DNA of 51,152 bases from Candidatus Hatepunaea meridiana (GCA_030765125.1 JAVCDD010000121.1:1-51152), one strand, 5' to 3'; shown: positions 42,802-51,026, counted from the stretch's first letter. Program-made: numbers and translations. Notes: a model not told the origin generated them from the letters alone.

Positions 42802-43713
42802 TTAAAACTCCACCATCGTTCTGAATTGCCGGAATCGTTCCTCGACCTCGTTCATCGTAAGGTCTTTCAGTCTGTTCAAGCTGAAATCCTCAACTGCGAA
42901 AGAAGCCACTATTGTACCATAAACTAAAGCGCGTCTGATATTGAAAGCGCCTATATCGTCAGTAGCTGCCAGGTAGCCAATCATCGCACCGGCAAATGTG
43001 TCACCTGCACCAGTGGGATCTTTAGCATTAACAAGCGGAAATGCAGGACAAAGGAAAGGCGAATCGTCTTTGTTGATTAAAACAGCGCCGTGCTCACCTT
43101 TCTTGACAACCACATATCGTGGTCCCATCTCAATTATCTTGTGTGCTCCAATAACAGGTGATGCTTCACCTGTAAGAAGTGTTATCTCCTCATCGTTGAC
43201 AATAACCATATCAACCAGGCTGATAATTTCTTCAACCTGATCGCGAGCGGTGTTTATCCATAGATTCATCGTGTCAAACGCCACCAGACGCGGTGACGTC
43301 ATCTGTCCGAGAACATCTATTTGAAGGGACGGATGAATATTAGCTAATAGTAGATATTCTGAGTCTTTTGCCGTTTGAGGCAGTTTGGGTTGAAAACCCT
43401 CGAATACGCCTAATTCGGTACTGATGGTATCGCGGATATTCATATTCTCGTGGTAGCGTCCTTCCCAGCGGAAGGTACTTCCTGAAGCGATTTCGAGCCC
43501 GTCAAGATTAACATTTCGTTTCTTTAAGAAATCTATCTCTTCCATAGGGAAATCATCTCCCACTACGGCAACGATGTTAACCGGAGCAAAAAGTCCTCCG
43601 GCGGCTCCGATGAAAAAAACCGATCCGCCAAGAGCGTCCTTGACACTGCCGAATGGAGTTTCAACTGTATCCAATGCGGCTGAGCCGACTGTGGTTAATT
43701 GTTGGGTTGGCAA
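42802..43713 (-). CDS. PfkB-family carbohydrate/nucleoside kinase
   Basis: 303 aa. The PfkB C-terminal signature DPTGAGDTFAGAMIGYLA carries the catalytic Asp238. The N-terminal glycine-rich region is DALGGSVFFIGAAGGLFAPV. A VNDEEITLLTG sequence (~172-182), common in ribokinase-type proteins, is also seen. The substrate cannot be read from sequence; the position next to mtnA suggests a methylthioribose-, adenosine- or ribose-type substrate (inference). The start is TTG with AAAGGA upstream. Confidence 0.85.
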   Translation of the reverse strand: MPTQQLTTVGSAALDTVETPFGSVKDALGGSVFFIGAAGGLFAPVNIVAVVGDDFPMEEIDFLKKRNVNLDGLEIASGSTFRWEGRYHENMNIRDTISTELGVFEGFQPKLPQTAKDSEYLLLANIHPSLQIDVLGQMTSPRLVAFDTMNLWINTARDQVEEIISLVDMVIVNDEEITLLTGEASPVIGAHKIIEMGPRYVVVKKGEHGAVLINKDDSPFLCPAFPLVNAKDPTGAGDTFAGAMIGYLAATDDIGAFNIRRALVYGTIVASFAVEDFSLNRLKDLTMNEVEERFRQFRTMVEF

Positions 43714-43740
43714 GGGAATTATCCTTTGTTTTTGGCTTTA

Positions 43741-43799
43741 GGTTTTAGGCTATAGGCTTTTGGCTTTGGGAAAAAGCCAAAAGCCTATAGCCTAAAACC
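43741..43799. repeat. Perfect 27-bp-stem hairpin, GGCTTTTGGCTTT type
   Basis: The left arm (GGTTTTAGGCTATAGGCTTT plus TGGCTTT) and the right arm (complement) pair without a mismatch around a GGGAA loop. Between argS and the kinase gene; nothing codes here. Confidence 0.85.
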
Positions 43800-43804
43800 C
43801 ACAT

Positions 43805-45493
43805 TCACATCACTTCCGGCGCTTCTATGCCCATCAAGCTAAGTCCTTCTGCTATGACGTTCGCCGTTCCTTTACAGAGCATTAACCGGGCTGCAGTTAG
43901 TTCGCTGTTGTCAGTGATGACGCGGTGTTTACTATAGAAGAAATGGAAGCTGCGAGCTAATTCTATTAAATAAACCGTTAAAATATGCGGTTCCAAATTA
44001 CGCACAATAGAAGACAGCGTCCAAGGGAAACGGGCTATCACCTTAAGCAGATCCAATTCCTCTTCGGTTGTCAGGCATTCTAAATGGACGTTTTTATCAA
44101 AGTCCTTTGCACCGGGTTGACGCAGTATTGACATAATCCTCGCGTGTGCATACTGCACGTAATAAACGGGATTGTCTTCCGAATGCCGCTTGGCAAGTTC
44201 TATGTCAAAATCAAGATGACTGGAAATTGTCCGCCTTAAGAAAAAGAAACGTGCCGTATCAACGCCTACTTCTTCAATCAGATCATCCAGTGTAATTCCA
44301 ACACCGGCGCGCTTGGACATCTTGACTTCTTCACCGTCGCGCTTGAGGTTGACTTGTTGGACCAGAATTGCATGATAAAAGTTGTCAGGAATCTCTAATG
44401 CTTTAAGCGAAGCCTTCATACTGATAATATAACCGTGGTGATCGGGCCCTAGAAGATCAACAGCTTTTATAAAACCACGTTGATATTTATCAAGATGATA
44501 GGCGGTGTCGGGAACGATATAAGTGTATATTTGTCTTGGGTCAAAATCTTCATCTAGTATTCCTGGAACACTATGTGATTTCCTTAATACACGATCTTTA
44601 CTGTCCCCATACTCACCAGCTTTGAAGTAAAGTGCACCATCAGATTCATATGTTGCGTCCTTATCTTGTAGACTATTAACAACAGAAGCAACGGGTGAAT
44701 TCTGATCCGATCTTAATATGTGAAGTTTGGATTCAAAAAACCAATTATCAAAAGATACACGGAATCTATCTAAAGTTACTTTGTGTTCCTTTTGAATTTC
44801 TTGAGCAAAGCGTCTTCCAAGATTATATATATATAGCTCACTGCTATTTAATTCAGTATTATATTCTTTATTCTTAATCAATGACTTTGCGTACTCATAA
44901 ACATATTCCCCATGATACCCACCTTCAGGGATTTCTACATTCTCAATGCGAGCCCTTACTGATGCACCCAATAGCCTGATTTGATTGCCGCCATCATTTA
45001 CATAAAACTCGCTATGCGCATCATACCCACGTTTTTTAAAGATTCTAACCAGTGTGTCGCCAATTGAAGCTGCACGTGCATTGACAACGTTGAGCGGTCC
45101 GGTTGGATTAGCGCTGACAAATTCAAATAACCAGCGCTCGCCGCTGCCTTCGTCAGACGTCCCGAAACAGGAAGAGTCTTTTACTATGTCTTTAAGTAAG
45201 TTATGAAAGTATAATGCAGAAAGCTTAAAATTAAGGAAGCCGGGTCCCGCTACAATTACAGCATCAACAAGATCCTTGGATGTCGGGAATTCCGTTGACA
45301 GTTTCTCTGCCAGATCACGTGGTTTCATTCCAGTTTGCCGGGTGGAAGTTAAGGCAATATTACAAGAGAGTTCACCATGTTTCTTGTCTCTGGGAATTTC
45401 CAATACAACTTGAGGTGCAGGTATCCCGTATTTTCGGCAAATTTCAACTAACGAAGATGTAATAACGCTTTCAATCGAGTTTTCCAGCATCAT
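43805..45493 (-). CDS. argS: Arginyl-tRNA synthetase with altered HIGH motif
   Basis: 562 aa, standard length. The N-terminal tRNA-binding Arg-N domain covers ~1-85. The class I HIGH region reads NPTGPLNVVNARAASIGDTL (~115-134), so both His of HVGH are Asn. KMSKRAGVGITLDDLIEEVG (~370) is intact and YVNDGGNQI and the DALR anticodon-binding C-terminal domain are recognisable. It charges tRNA-Arg. ATGATG at the start overlaps the rsfS stop by 4 bp. Apart from the HIGH change nothing looks broken. Confidence 0.93.
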   Translation of the reverse strand: MMLENSIESVITSSLVEICRKYGIPAPQVVLEIPRDKKHGELSCNIALTSTRQTGMKPRDLAEKLSTEFPTSKDLVDAVIVAGPGFLNFKLSALYFHNLLKDIVKDSSCFGTSDEGSGERWLFEFVSANPTGPLNVVNARAASIGDTLVRIFKKRGYDAHSEFYVNDGGNQIRLLGASVRARIENVEIPEGGYHGEYVYEYAKSLIKNKEYNTELNSSELYIYNLGRRFAQEIQKEHKVTLDRFRVSFDNWFFESKLHILRSDQNSPVASVVNSLQDKDATYESDGALYFKAGEYGDSKDRVLRKSHSVPGILDEDFDPRQIYTYIVPDTAYHLDKYQRGFIKAVDLLGPDHHGYIISMKASLKALEIPDNFYHAILVQQVNLKRDGEEVKMSKRAGVGITLDDLIEEVGVDTARFFFLRRTISSHLDFDIELAKRHSEDNPVYYVQYAHARIMSILRQPGAKDFDKNVHLECLTTEEELDLLKVIARFPWTLSSIVRNLEPHILTVYLIELARSFHFFYSKHRVITDNSELTAARLMLCKGTANVIAEGLSLMGIEAPEVM

Positions 45494-45864
45494 TCAAGTC
45501 CCTTAATCTTAACGCGAGTTGCATCACTCCATAAGGTTTCCAGTGAAAAATATCCGCGGGCATCCGGTTGTAAAACGTGAACTATGAGGTCAAAATAATC
45601 CATTAAAACCCAGCGATGGTTCTCACGACCCTCAATATGATTAGGTCTCCAGCCGATTTTCTTTAATTCAAACTCTATATATTCGTATATCGCTTTAACG
45701 TGAACATCTACAGCGCCGGAGGCTATGACGAAATAGTCGCAAAAGTCTGTAACCTTGCGTAAGTCAAGCACAATTATATCAATCGCTTGCTTTTCAGCAG
45801 CAAAAAGCGCTGCGCGACGAGCGGCGGTGCGGACAGTTAGTTTTTTTACTTGTTTAACTGCCAA
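45490..45864 (-). CDS. rsfS: Ribosomal silencing factor RsfS
   Basis: 124 aa. The family core is KQAIDIIVLDLRKVTDFCDYFVIASG (~25-50), with HIEGRENHRWVLMDYFDLIVHVL and the ending YFSLETLWSDA. It binds ribosomal protein L14 and keeps subunits apart in slow growth. The start is TTG; it overlaps the LytR_C gene by 11 bp and argS by 4 bp, suggesting tight coupling of the three. Confidence 0.93.
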   Translation of the reverse strand: MAVKQVKKLTVRTAARRAALFAAEKQAIDIIVLDLRKVTDFCDYFVIASGAVDVHVKAIYEYIEFELKKIGWRPNHIEGRENHRWVLMDYFDLIVHVLQPDARGYFSLETLWSDATRVKIKGLE

Positions 45865-46471
45865 TTTCCAACCGTGTAAAGTCCTTTCCCAATATCAAAG
45901 TTAAATCAATATCCGGATTTTTCATAAGTTTTAATTGCTTAATGTGAATCTCATTTATTCTTAGTAAGGCTGCTAACTTTCGAGCGGTAGTCATATTACC
46001 GGTGCGATCAATAATCCGACTTTCCTTATAATCATTTCTATCTGCATTACCAATCTTACAAACATTGTAACCGTTTTTCTTGAGCCATTTCCCGGCTTTT
46101 CCCGCAATTCCCGCTTTTCCACAACCGTTAAGCACTTGAATGCGAATGGGTGAAGTTTCTAATATTTCCTTCGGAATCGCAATCTTTGTTGTCTCTTTAG
46201 GTGAAGTCTCTCTTAATGGAGCGCTACTCTGTTCGGATGTAGCGAGGACTTCAGCGCTGGAAGGTTGAGTTGTCTCCAGCTTTGTTTGTTCTGTTACTTG
46301 TTGTACCGGTACAGGGGGTGCTTTCTCTATAGCTGCTATCTTCACCAGAATGAAGATTATCAGTATAAATTGCAATGTAACAAACGTTAAAAGCAGATTC
46401 AACCTGATGCGCAGCCCACGGTTCGGATCGCTGCCACTAAACCTGATCCTGCTATGTGGATTTGGAGTCAT
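45854..46471 (-). CDS. LytR_C-domain envelope protein
   Basis: 205 aa from the ATG at 46471 (MTPNPHSRIRFSGSDPNRGL). A longer frame to 46558 would add 29 residues encoded by a repeat, so it is rejected. One transmembrane segment (residues ~28-48, LTFVTLQFILIIFILVKIAA), a Pro/Glu/Thr/Ser-rich linker, then a LytR_C-type domain (~110-205, RIQVLNGCGKAGIAGKAGKW...LAALLRI...ILGKDF). The domain is found in envelope- or septum-related proteins. It is upstream of rsfS and overlaps it by 11 bp, an order seen in other bacteria. Confidence 0.85.
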   Translation of the reverse strand: MTPNPHSRIRFSGSDPNRGLRIRLNLLLTFVTLQFILIIFILVKIAAIEKAPPVPVQQVTEQTKLETTQPSSAEVLATSEQSSAPLRETSPKETTKIAIPKEILETSPIRIQVLNGCGKAGIAGKAGKWLKKNGYNVCKIGNADRNDYKESRIIDRTGNMTTARKLAALLRINEIHIKQLKLMKNPDIDLTLILGKDFTRLEIGS

Positions 46472-46496
46472 ATAGTTCCTTTGGGATGATTCCCTT

Positions 46497-46588
46497 GAAA
46501 AACAGTAGAAGCGACACTCTTGTCGCTTGCGCAAGGTCTTTGAAATACAAAAGTTCAAGCGACAAGAGTGTCGCTTCTACTGTTTTTC
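46497..46588. repeat. 92-bp inverted repeat, GTAGAAGCGACACTCTTGTCGC arms
   Basis: The left arm at 46497-46531 (GAAAAACAGTAGAAGCGACA...) and the right arm are complements over ~34 bp. GACACTCYTGTC family. It lies upstream of the LytR_C gene and overlaps its rejected longer start. Confidence 0.8.
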
Positions 46589-46619
46589 CATATTTGTTGA
46601 GTCACCCTTCAATATACAC

Positions 46620-46647
46620 AAAAAAGACCGAGTACACCGACTCGGCC
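46620..46647 (-). terminator. Intrinsic terminator of the 156-aa gene
   Basis: On the minus strand the sequence reads GCCGAGTCGGTGTACTCGGT followed by CTTTTTT: a stem CCGAGT/ACTCGG with a CGGTGT loop and a T-run. It lies 27 bp after the stop codon at 46674. Confidence 0.7.
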
Positions 46648-46673
46648 TCATAATTAAAAACATCAGGACTAAA

Positions 46674-47144
46674 TCATTTCTCAATTGTCGGTGCGGTCAT
46701 TTCGTTATAACGCCTACTTACGGGCAATTGCAATCCAGGCGCTTGCACCATTTCAAGACGGAAGTATATATTCTTCCGCGGGCGATAATCAATTGCGAAT
46801 CCTCCAACTGGAGAGCTGAAATCATTAGGAATTGCTAAATTACCTGAGTAGCGATTGTTCTGAACTCCAAGCAGCAGTGTCAAGGTAAGTGGATCCGATA
46901 GTTTGTATCCCAACTTTGTCATATAGAGGCTCTGCATCAGAGATGAACCATTCCCGCTGGTAACCCCGAATGAAAGGTTATGCTGAACCGTCAAGCGGGA
47001 GGGATCCAGAAGACCGAACGATGGTTTACCCGAACCACCCAGCCAATCTTTGAAACCAGACTGATCGCTCTTGAACGTAGGCGCTGCGCCAGCCGTTGTA
47101 ATACAGATTAATAAAACGATTAATAAGCATAGTCGTTTGAACAT
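46674..47144 (-). CDS. Small exported protein, unknown function
   Basis: 156 aa. Signal peptide 1-20 (MFKRLCLLIVLLICITTAGA). The mature part is beta-rich with alternating polar and aromatic residues (LTVQHNLSFGVTSGNGSSLM, LGYKLSDPLTLTLLLGVQNN, DYRPRKNIYFRLEMVQAP), suggesting an outer-membrane or periplasmic beta protein. No family is recognised with confidence. A clear intrinsic terminator follows, so it ends its own transcription unit. Confidence 0.75.
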   Translation of the reverse strand: MFKRLCLLIVLLICITTAGAAPTFKSDQSGFKDWLGGSGKPSFGLLDPSRLTVQHNLSFGVTSGNGSSLMQSLYMTKLGYKLSDPLTLTLLLGVQNNRYSGNLAIPNDFSSPVGGFAIDYRPRKNIYFRLEMVQAPGLQLPVSRRYNEMTAPTIEK

Positions 47145-47182
47145 CTTATTTCCTTAAAGAATAGTATATATCTCACGTATTC

Positions 47183-47227
47183 ATTACTTTGGAGTGCGCA
47201 AGCATGGCTTGCGCACTCCAAAGTAAT
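47183..47227. repeat. Perfect 21-bp-stem hairpin, GGAGTGCGCAAGC type
   Basis: ATTACTTTGGAGTGCGCAAG... and its exact complement around a 3-nt ATG loop. Its inner part is the intergenic counterpart of the in-frame palindrome in kdsD (12973-13000). Confidence 0.85.
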
Positions 47228-47307
47228 CACCCAGAGGTGCTATTTACAGAGCAATAACAAAATGATGTAATTCTAATGGTAACAAATTACTTACCGCTTG
47301 TCAATAC

Positions 47308-48054
47308 TTAAGTTCTTTTACGAGCGATAAATTCCTCTTCCAGGTGAGAAAGTTGCTCTACGGTGTTCACGCCGGCAACCTCCAGCGGATCCTCAACCAG
47401 AAACGCTGCCAGAGGTTCCCCCCATTTTTCTAATACGGAAATGGTGTCGGTTAAATAATACTCACCAGAGGCATTATCATTCTTTATCTCTTCCAAAGCG
47501 CGATACATTAATTCGGATTTGAAGAAGTATATACCGGCATTGACTTCATTAATCTTAAGTTCATCGGTCGTTGCGTCTTTTTCTTCCACGATACGCAACA
47601 GCTCATCTTTTTCTCCTCGCACTACTCTACCATATCCTTTAGCGGTGTCAGGTATGAAAGTGAAGTCCGTTGCAGCGGCGTTGCTTCGTTTATGAAGTTC
47701 CCACGCTTGTTCAATAGTGGATTTTCGCAATAGTGGCACGTCACCGGATAATATTAACACGTCGCCGGTATAACCGGTCAAAGCGCTTTCGCATACTTTT
47801 ATTGCATCACCGGTGCCTAATTGCTGCTCTTGCACTATCCATTCAACACCCATATTTTGAGTTTGTTCGATAACTAACTCACGCTTGTGACCGATTATTA
47901 ATAGAATTCGTGATGAGCCTATATTTTTCGCTTGTTCAATCACATGATGAACCAACGGACGACCGGCTAATTTATGCAGCACCTTCGGCAGATCGGATTT
48001 CATCCGCTTGCCCATACCGGCTGCCATTATTATTGTTATTAAAGATTGTTTCAT
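47308..48054 (-). CDS. GlmU-like nucleotidyltransferase (pyrophosphorylase domain only)
   Basis: 248 aa. The N-terminal motif IIMAAGMGKRMKSDLPKVLHKLAGRPLVHHV and QEQQLGTGDAIKVCESAL match the uridylyltransferase domain of GlmU; LSGDVPLLR, NEVNAGIYFF and SGEYYLTDTISVL also fit. The C-terminal left-handed beta-helix acetyltransferase of bifunctional GlmU (~200 aa) is absent. It likely makes UDP-GlcNAc from GlcNAc-1-P or a similar UDP-sugar. If this is the organism's only GlmU, a separate acetyltransferase must exist. The start is ATG. Confidence 0.85.
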   Translation of the reverse strand: MKQSLITIIMAAGMGKRMKSDLPKVLHKLAGRPLVHHVIEQAKNIGSSRILLIIGHKRELVIEQTQNMGVEWIVQEQQLGTGDAIKVCESALTGYTGDVLILSGDVPLLRKSTIEQAWELHKRSNAAATDFTFIPDTAKGYGRVVRGEKDELLRIVEEKDATTDELKINEVNAGIYFFKSELMYRALEEIKNDNASGEYYLTDTISVLEKWGEPLAAFLVEDPLEVAGVNTVEQLSHLEEEFIARKRT

Positions 48055-48180
48055 TGTTACATTGCTAAATTGTTTGATTGTTTCATTGTCACACTATTTC
48101 ATTGTTTCATTGCTGTATTGTTTAGCAATACACCAATATAATAATACAGCAATTTAACAATTTAACAATTTAACAATTTA
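48055..48180. repeat. Low-complexity TTGTTTCATTG repeats
   Basis: Short reiterated words (TTGTTTGATTG, TTGTTTCATTG, TAACAATTTAACAATTTAAC) form a loose inverted repeat between the uridylyltransferase gene and panC. No gene is visible. Confidence 0.55.
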
Positions 48181-49043
48181 TTATTAACTCTAATATTATC
48201 AATCAACCGCGTTTTACCAATATATACCGCAAGCAAAACTTGCACACCATTCTGCACTTTGTCTTGTGGTTTTAGAGTATCCGGATTGACGGCTTCAAGA
48301 TATTGTATTTTAATACCGGGTTTTGATTGAAGGAGTTCTGCCATACCCTTAAGAATTCGACTGCAATTTGTCTCCCCTTTCACAGCTTCATTCTTCGCCC
48401 AATTAAGTGACTGCGGAATCAGTTTGGCTAATTCACGTTCATCTAATTTAAGGAAAGCATTCCGGGATGACAATGCCAGACCATCTTTTTCTCTAACAGT
48501 CTCACCGAAAATAAGTTCCACAGCCAGATTGAGATCATTGACCATCCGTTTGATAACCATCGCCTGTTGATAATCTTTTAATCCAAATGCAGCAATTAAG
48601 CACTGGGTGAGGTTGAACAATCTAAGCACTATGGTCGCAACGCCCCTAAAATGTTCCGGTCTGTACTGTCCACAAAGGGGTTTTGATAACTCTTCCACAT
48701 TAACGTAGGTCTGAAAACCATAGGGATACATATCGTTGACATTCGGTGCAAACACCAATTCACAACCTGCTTCAGCCAACAGCGCCAAATCATTTTCTTC
48801 GTTGCGGGGATAACTCCCAAAGTCCTCGCCTTCTCCAAACTGGATCGGATTGACGAAGATACTGACCGCTTTAATACCGCAACGATCATCCAACAATCGC
48901 AGTAAACTCAGATGACCATCATGCAGAGCGCCCATCGTTGGAACAAGACCGAGACGGATACCTTTACGCTGAAGTTCAACGGCGTATTCGGACATCTCGG
49001 ACAGTGAATGTATTACTCTGATATTCTTTATCTTAAAACTCAA
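48162..49043 (-). CDS. panC: Pantothenate synthetase
   Basis: 293 aa. The family motifs are LVPTMGALHDGHLSLLR (~35-51), FVNPIQFGEGEDFGSYPRNE, QYRPEHFRGVATIVLRLFN, FGLKDYQQAMVIKRMVNDLN and SSRNAFL. It condenses pantoate and beta-alanine with ATP, for coenzyme A. The start is TTG. It is followed by the low-complexity gap and preceded by a repeat cluster. Confidence 0.97.
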   Translation of the reverse strand: MSFKIKNIRVIHSLSEMSEYAVELQRKGIRLGLVPTMGALHDGHLSLLRLLDDRCGIKAVSIFVNPIQFGEGEDFGSYPRNEENDLALLAEAGCELVFAPNVNDMYPYGFQTYVNVEELSKPLCGQYRPEHFRGVATIVLRLFNLTQCLIAAFGLKDYQQAMVIKRMVNDLNLAVELIFGETVREKDGLALSSRNAFLKLDERELAKLIPQSLNWAKNEAVKGETNCSRILKGMAELLQSKPGIKIQYLEAVNPDTLKPQDKVQNGVQVLLAVYIGKTRLIDNIRVNNKLLNC

Positions 49044-49050
49044 TTATATA

Positions 49051-49174
49051 GTAGGTTGGACACTCCTGTCCGATGTACACCCAGTAGGTTGGACACTCCT
49101 GTCCGACGTACACCCAGTAGGTTGGACACTCCTGTCCGACAACGAATCGAGTCAGACAAGAGTGTCTGACCTAC
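49051..49174. repeat. Three 33-bp tandem units and one inverted arm, GTAGGTTGGACACTCCTGTC type
   Basis: Units begin at 49051, 49084 and 49117 (exact 33-bp period) with few changes, then an inverted arm at 49150-49174 (GTCAGACAAGAGTGTCTGAC-CTAC). The inverted arm includes the TAG stop codon of the 333-aa gene. Confidence 0.85.
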
Positions 49175-50172
49175 TTCAATATAATACCTGTAATAAATTT
49201 CCTGACATTGCCTGCGTCAAGCATAAATATATACGCACCGGCTGATAACTCACAACCGTCAATCATCGTCACAAATTCACCCTGACCTTCGCCTTTGTCC
49301 AGTGATGCAATTGTCTTACCCATAATATCGAGCGCATCTATGGTATATGAAATATTATCAGGTATTGTGCACTTTAAATATGCTGAATTGTTGAATGGAT
49401 TAGGATAAGGACCGTCTATTGTATAGTATTCCGGCGATGCAGCAGTTTCCATTATAGCAATTCTAACCACCCTTTCAATTTCAAATTGACCATCGGATAG
49501 TGTAAATACGACAGAATATACACCAGCCTCAATATAGCTTGGCAGCCAACTGAAAGAACCACTACCGTCACCTCTGTCAATGAATATAGCGGAAGGAGGA
49601 ATATCTGAAGAAGTATAACAAATTTCTAATGCATCCCAATTAGCATCTTCACCTTTAATTTCAAACTCAATCAAACTTCCCTCTTCACCCTCGACATCAT
49701 CCGGGATCTCAATCCATTCCGGTGGTTGAGGGGTTATTAAAGGTGCATTCACTTGCAGCTTTAATACAAAGAACCCATTGCTGCGGAATTTTAACACACC
49801 TCCTTGAAGCACTTCCTCAACTTTAGCGGGGAATTCCGATGCACGAATTGGATCCCATAAGACAAACCTGAGTGTATCTCCTTCTTTAAAGCCATCGTTC
49901 TCATCTGTAGTCTCATCATCCTTCCAGGCAGCAACGCCCCAGGGTGGGTTACCATTTAATAAAACCGCTCCCGCAATTATACTATCAGGAGTGAATATCG
50001 CCAGTTCACTGCTGTCAACTATCTCAACACCGTTGATACCACTTACCAGAATGGACATATCGGCGCCGGAGCGACGAGGTTGCGGGAAGTGTCGAAGGTC
50101 ATCGCTCATCGCAGGAGAATTTACTATCGACAGGAGGATAATCAATGACGAAAATAATAATAGAATCCTCAT
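49171..50172 (-). CDS. Secreted Ig-like protein with T9SS-type sorting domain
   Basis: 333 aa. Signal peptide residues 1-~22 (LLLFSSLIILLSIVNSPAMS). An internal region (~165-235, GSLIEFEIKGEDANWDALEI, GSGSFSWLPSYIEAGVYSVV) matches the fold of putative Ig/cadherin-like domains. Residues 256-333 (YPNPFNNS...) are the sorting domain. A surface or secreted adhesin-type protein. The start overlaps the Usp stop by 4 bp (ATGA). The stop codon TAG is supplied by a repeat arm. Confidence 0.82.
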   Translation of the reverse strand: MRILLLFSSLIILLSIVNSPAMSDDLRHFPQPRRSGADMSILVSGINGVEIVDSSELAIFTPDSIIAGAVLLNGNPPWGVAAWKDDETTDENDGFKEGDTLRFVLWDPIRASEFPAKVEEVLQGGVLKFRSNGFFVLKLQVNAPLITPQPPEWIEIPDDVEGEEGSLIEFEIKGEDANWDALEICYTSSDIPPSAIFIDRGDGSGSFSWLPSYIEAGVYSVVFTLSDGQFEIERVVRIAIMETAASPEYYTIDGPYPNPFNNSAYLKCTIPDNISYTIDALDIMGKTIASLDKGEGQGEFVTMIDGCELSAGAYIFMLDAGNVRKFITGIILK

Positions 50173-51011
50173 TGTCCGATCAATATATATTTATTCTCCA
50201 TTTTTATCAAGGATTTACTCAAACTGCCAACCATAAAATTAGTTATTCCTCTTTTAGAGTGCGCGCCCAAAACCAGCAGATTGGTCTGCTCGAGATATTC
50301 TTCCCTGATTTCCTCAATGATATTCTGCGGCGTCCAGACTGTTTTGATGTCCTTGAAATCGTGAGCGCGCATAAAGGCTTCAGCTTGACTTAGGCAGCCT
50401 TTAGCGTAATCCATATCCGGATGAGACATTAGTATTGTCACCGAAAACTCAGCTGTTCTTACTAATTGAGCAAAACGATGAATTGACCTGACGGATGGCA
50501 GGCTGCCGTCAAAAGCAACCAGCGCTTTGATCTTTCTTCTTTCCGGCGACACAAAGCGGTCGGGAACTGCAAGGACCGGCGTAACCGATTGATTCAATAC
50601 TTCAACAACGGATTCACCTTGTTTGGCATCATCGTCAAATTGATAATATGTACGCAATCCGATAACAACTAAATCATAGAAGATTGAGTCCCTTATGATC
50701 TGATCGCTAGGATTGCCTTGACGCTCTGCCAGACGGTAGGCGACACCTTCCTGTTTGCACTTATCCTCGAAATTCTTTAACAGCTTCTCAATATACTCAA
50801 GCGCATCTTTTTCTTTCTTCTCAATTAGATGCTGAGCGTAATGGATGCCCCCGGCGGGAATTGATCCGATAGACCTTTCAATCCCCGGCTGATCAAGCAC
50901 TGCCAGACCAGTCAACTCAGCGCTTGTGATTTTGGCTGCGTAACAACCCCAATCTAAAGCTGCTTGAGCAAACGGTGAAGGGTCAAGTGGTATTAGGATT
51001 CGACGTAACAT
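50169..51011 (-). CDS. Universal stress protein with two Usp domains
   Basis: 280 aa. The first Usp domain is residues ~1-145 (RILIPLDPSPFAQAALDWGC, DLVVIGLRTYYQFDD) and the second ~155-280 (IKALVAFDGSLPSVRSIHRF, LLVLGAHSKRGITNFMVGSL). The second domain has a G-x-S-type nucleotide-binding end (VGSLSKSLI). Usp proteins bind ATP or other ligands in stress. AAGGAG-type ribosome binding site. It overlaps the following secreted protein gene by 4 bp. Confidence 0.88.
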   Translation of the reverse strand: MLRRILIPLDPSPFAQAALDWGCYAAKITSAELTGLAVLDQPGIERSIGSIPAGGIHYAQHLIEKKEKDALEYIEKLLKNFEDKCKQEGVAYRLAERQGNPSDQIIRDSIFYDLVVIGLRTYYQFDDDAKQGESVVEVLNQSVTPVLAVPDRFVSPERRKIKALVAFDGSLPSVRSIHRFAQLVRTAEFSVTILMSHPDMDYAKGCLSQAEAFMRAHDFKDIKTVWTPQNIIEEIREEYLEQTNLLVLGAHSKRGITNFMVGSLSKSLIKMENKYILIGQ

Positions 51012-51026
51012 AAATACTCCTTATAG

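Noticed and set aside
46472..46558. Extended N-terminus of the LytR_C protein
   Set aside because: The extra 29 residues are encoded by an inverted repeat, and the ATG at 46471 gives a normal cytoplasmic start before the membrane segment.
49051..49149. Regular 33-bp units as a possible CRISPR array
   Set aside because: There are only three, with near-identical intervals; they are tandem hairpin repeats.
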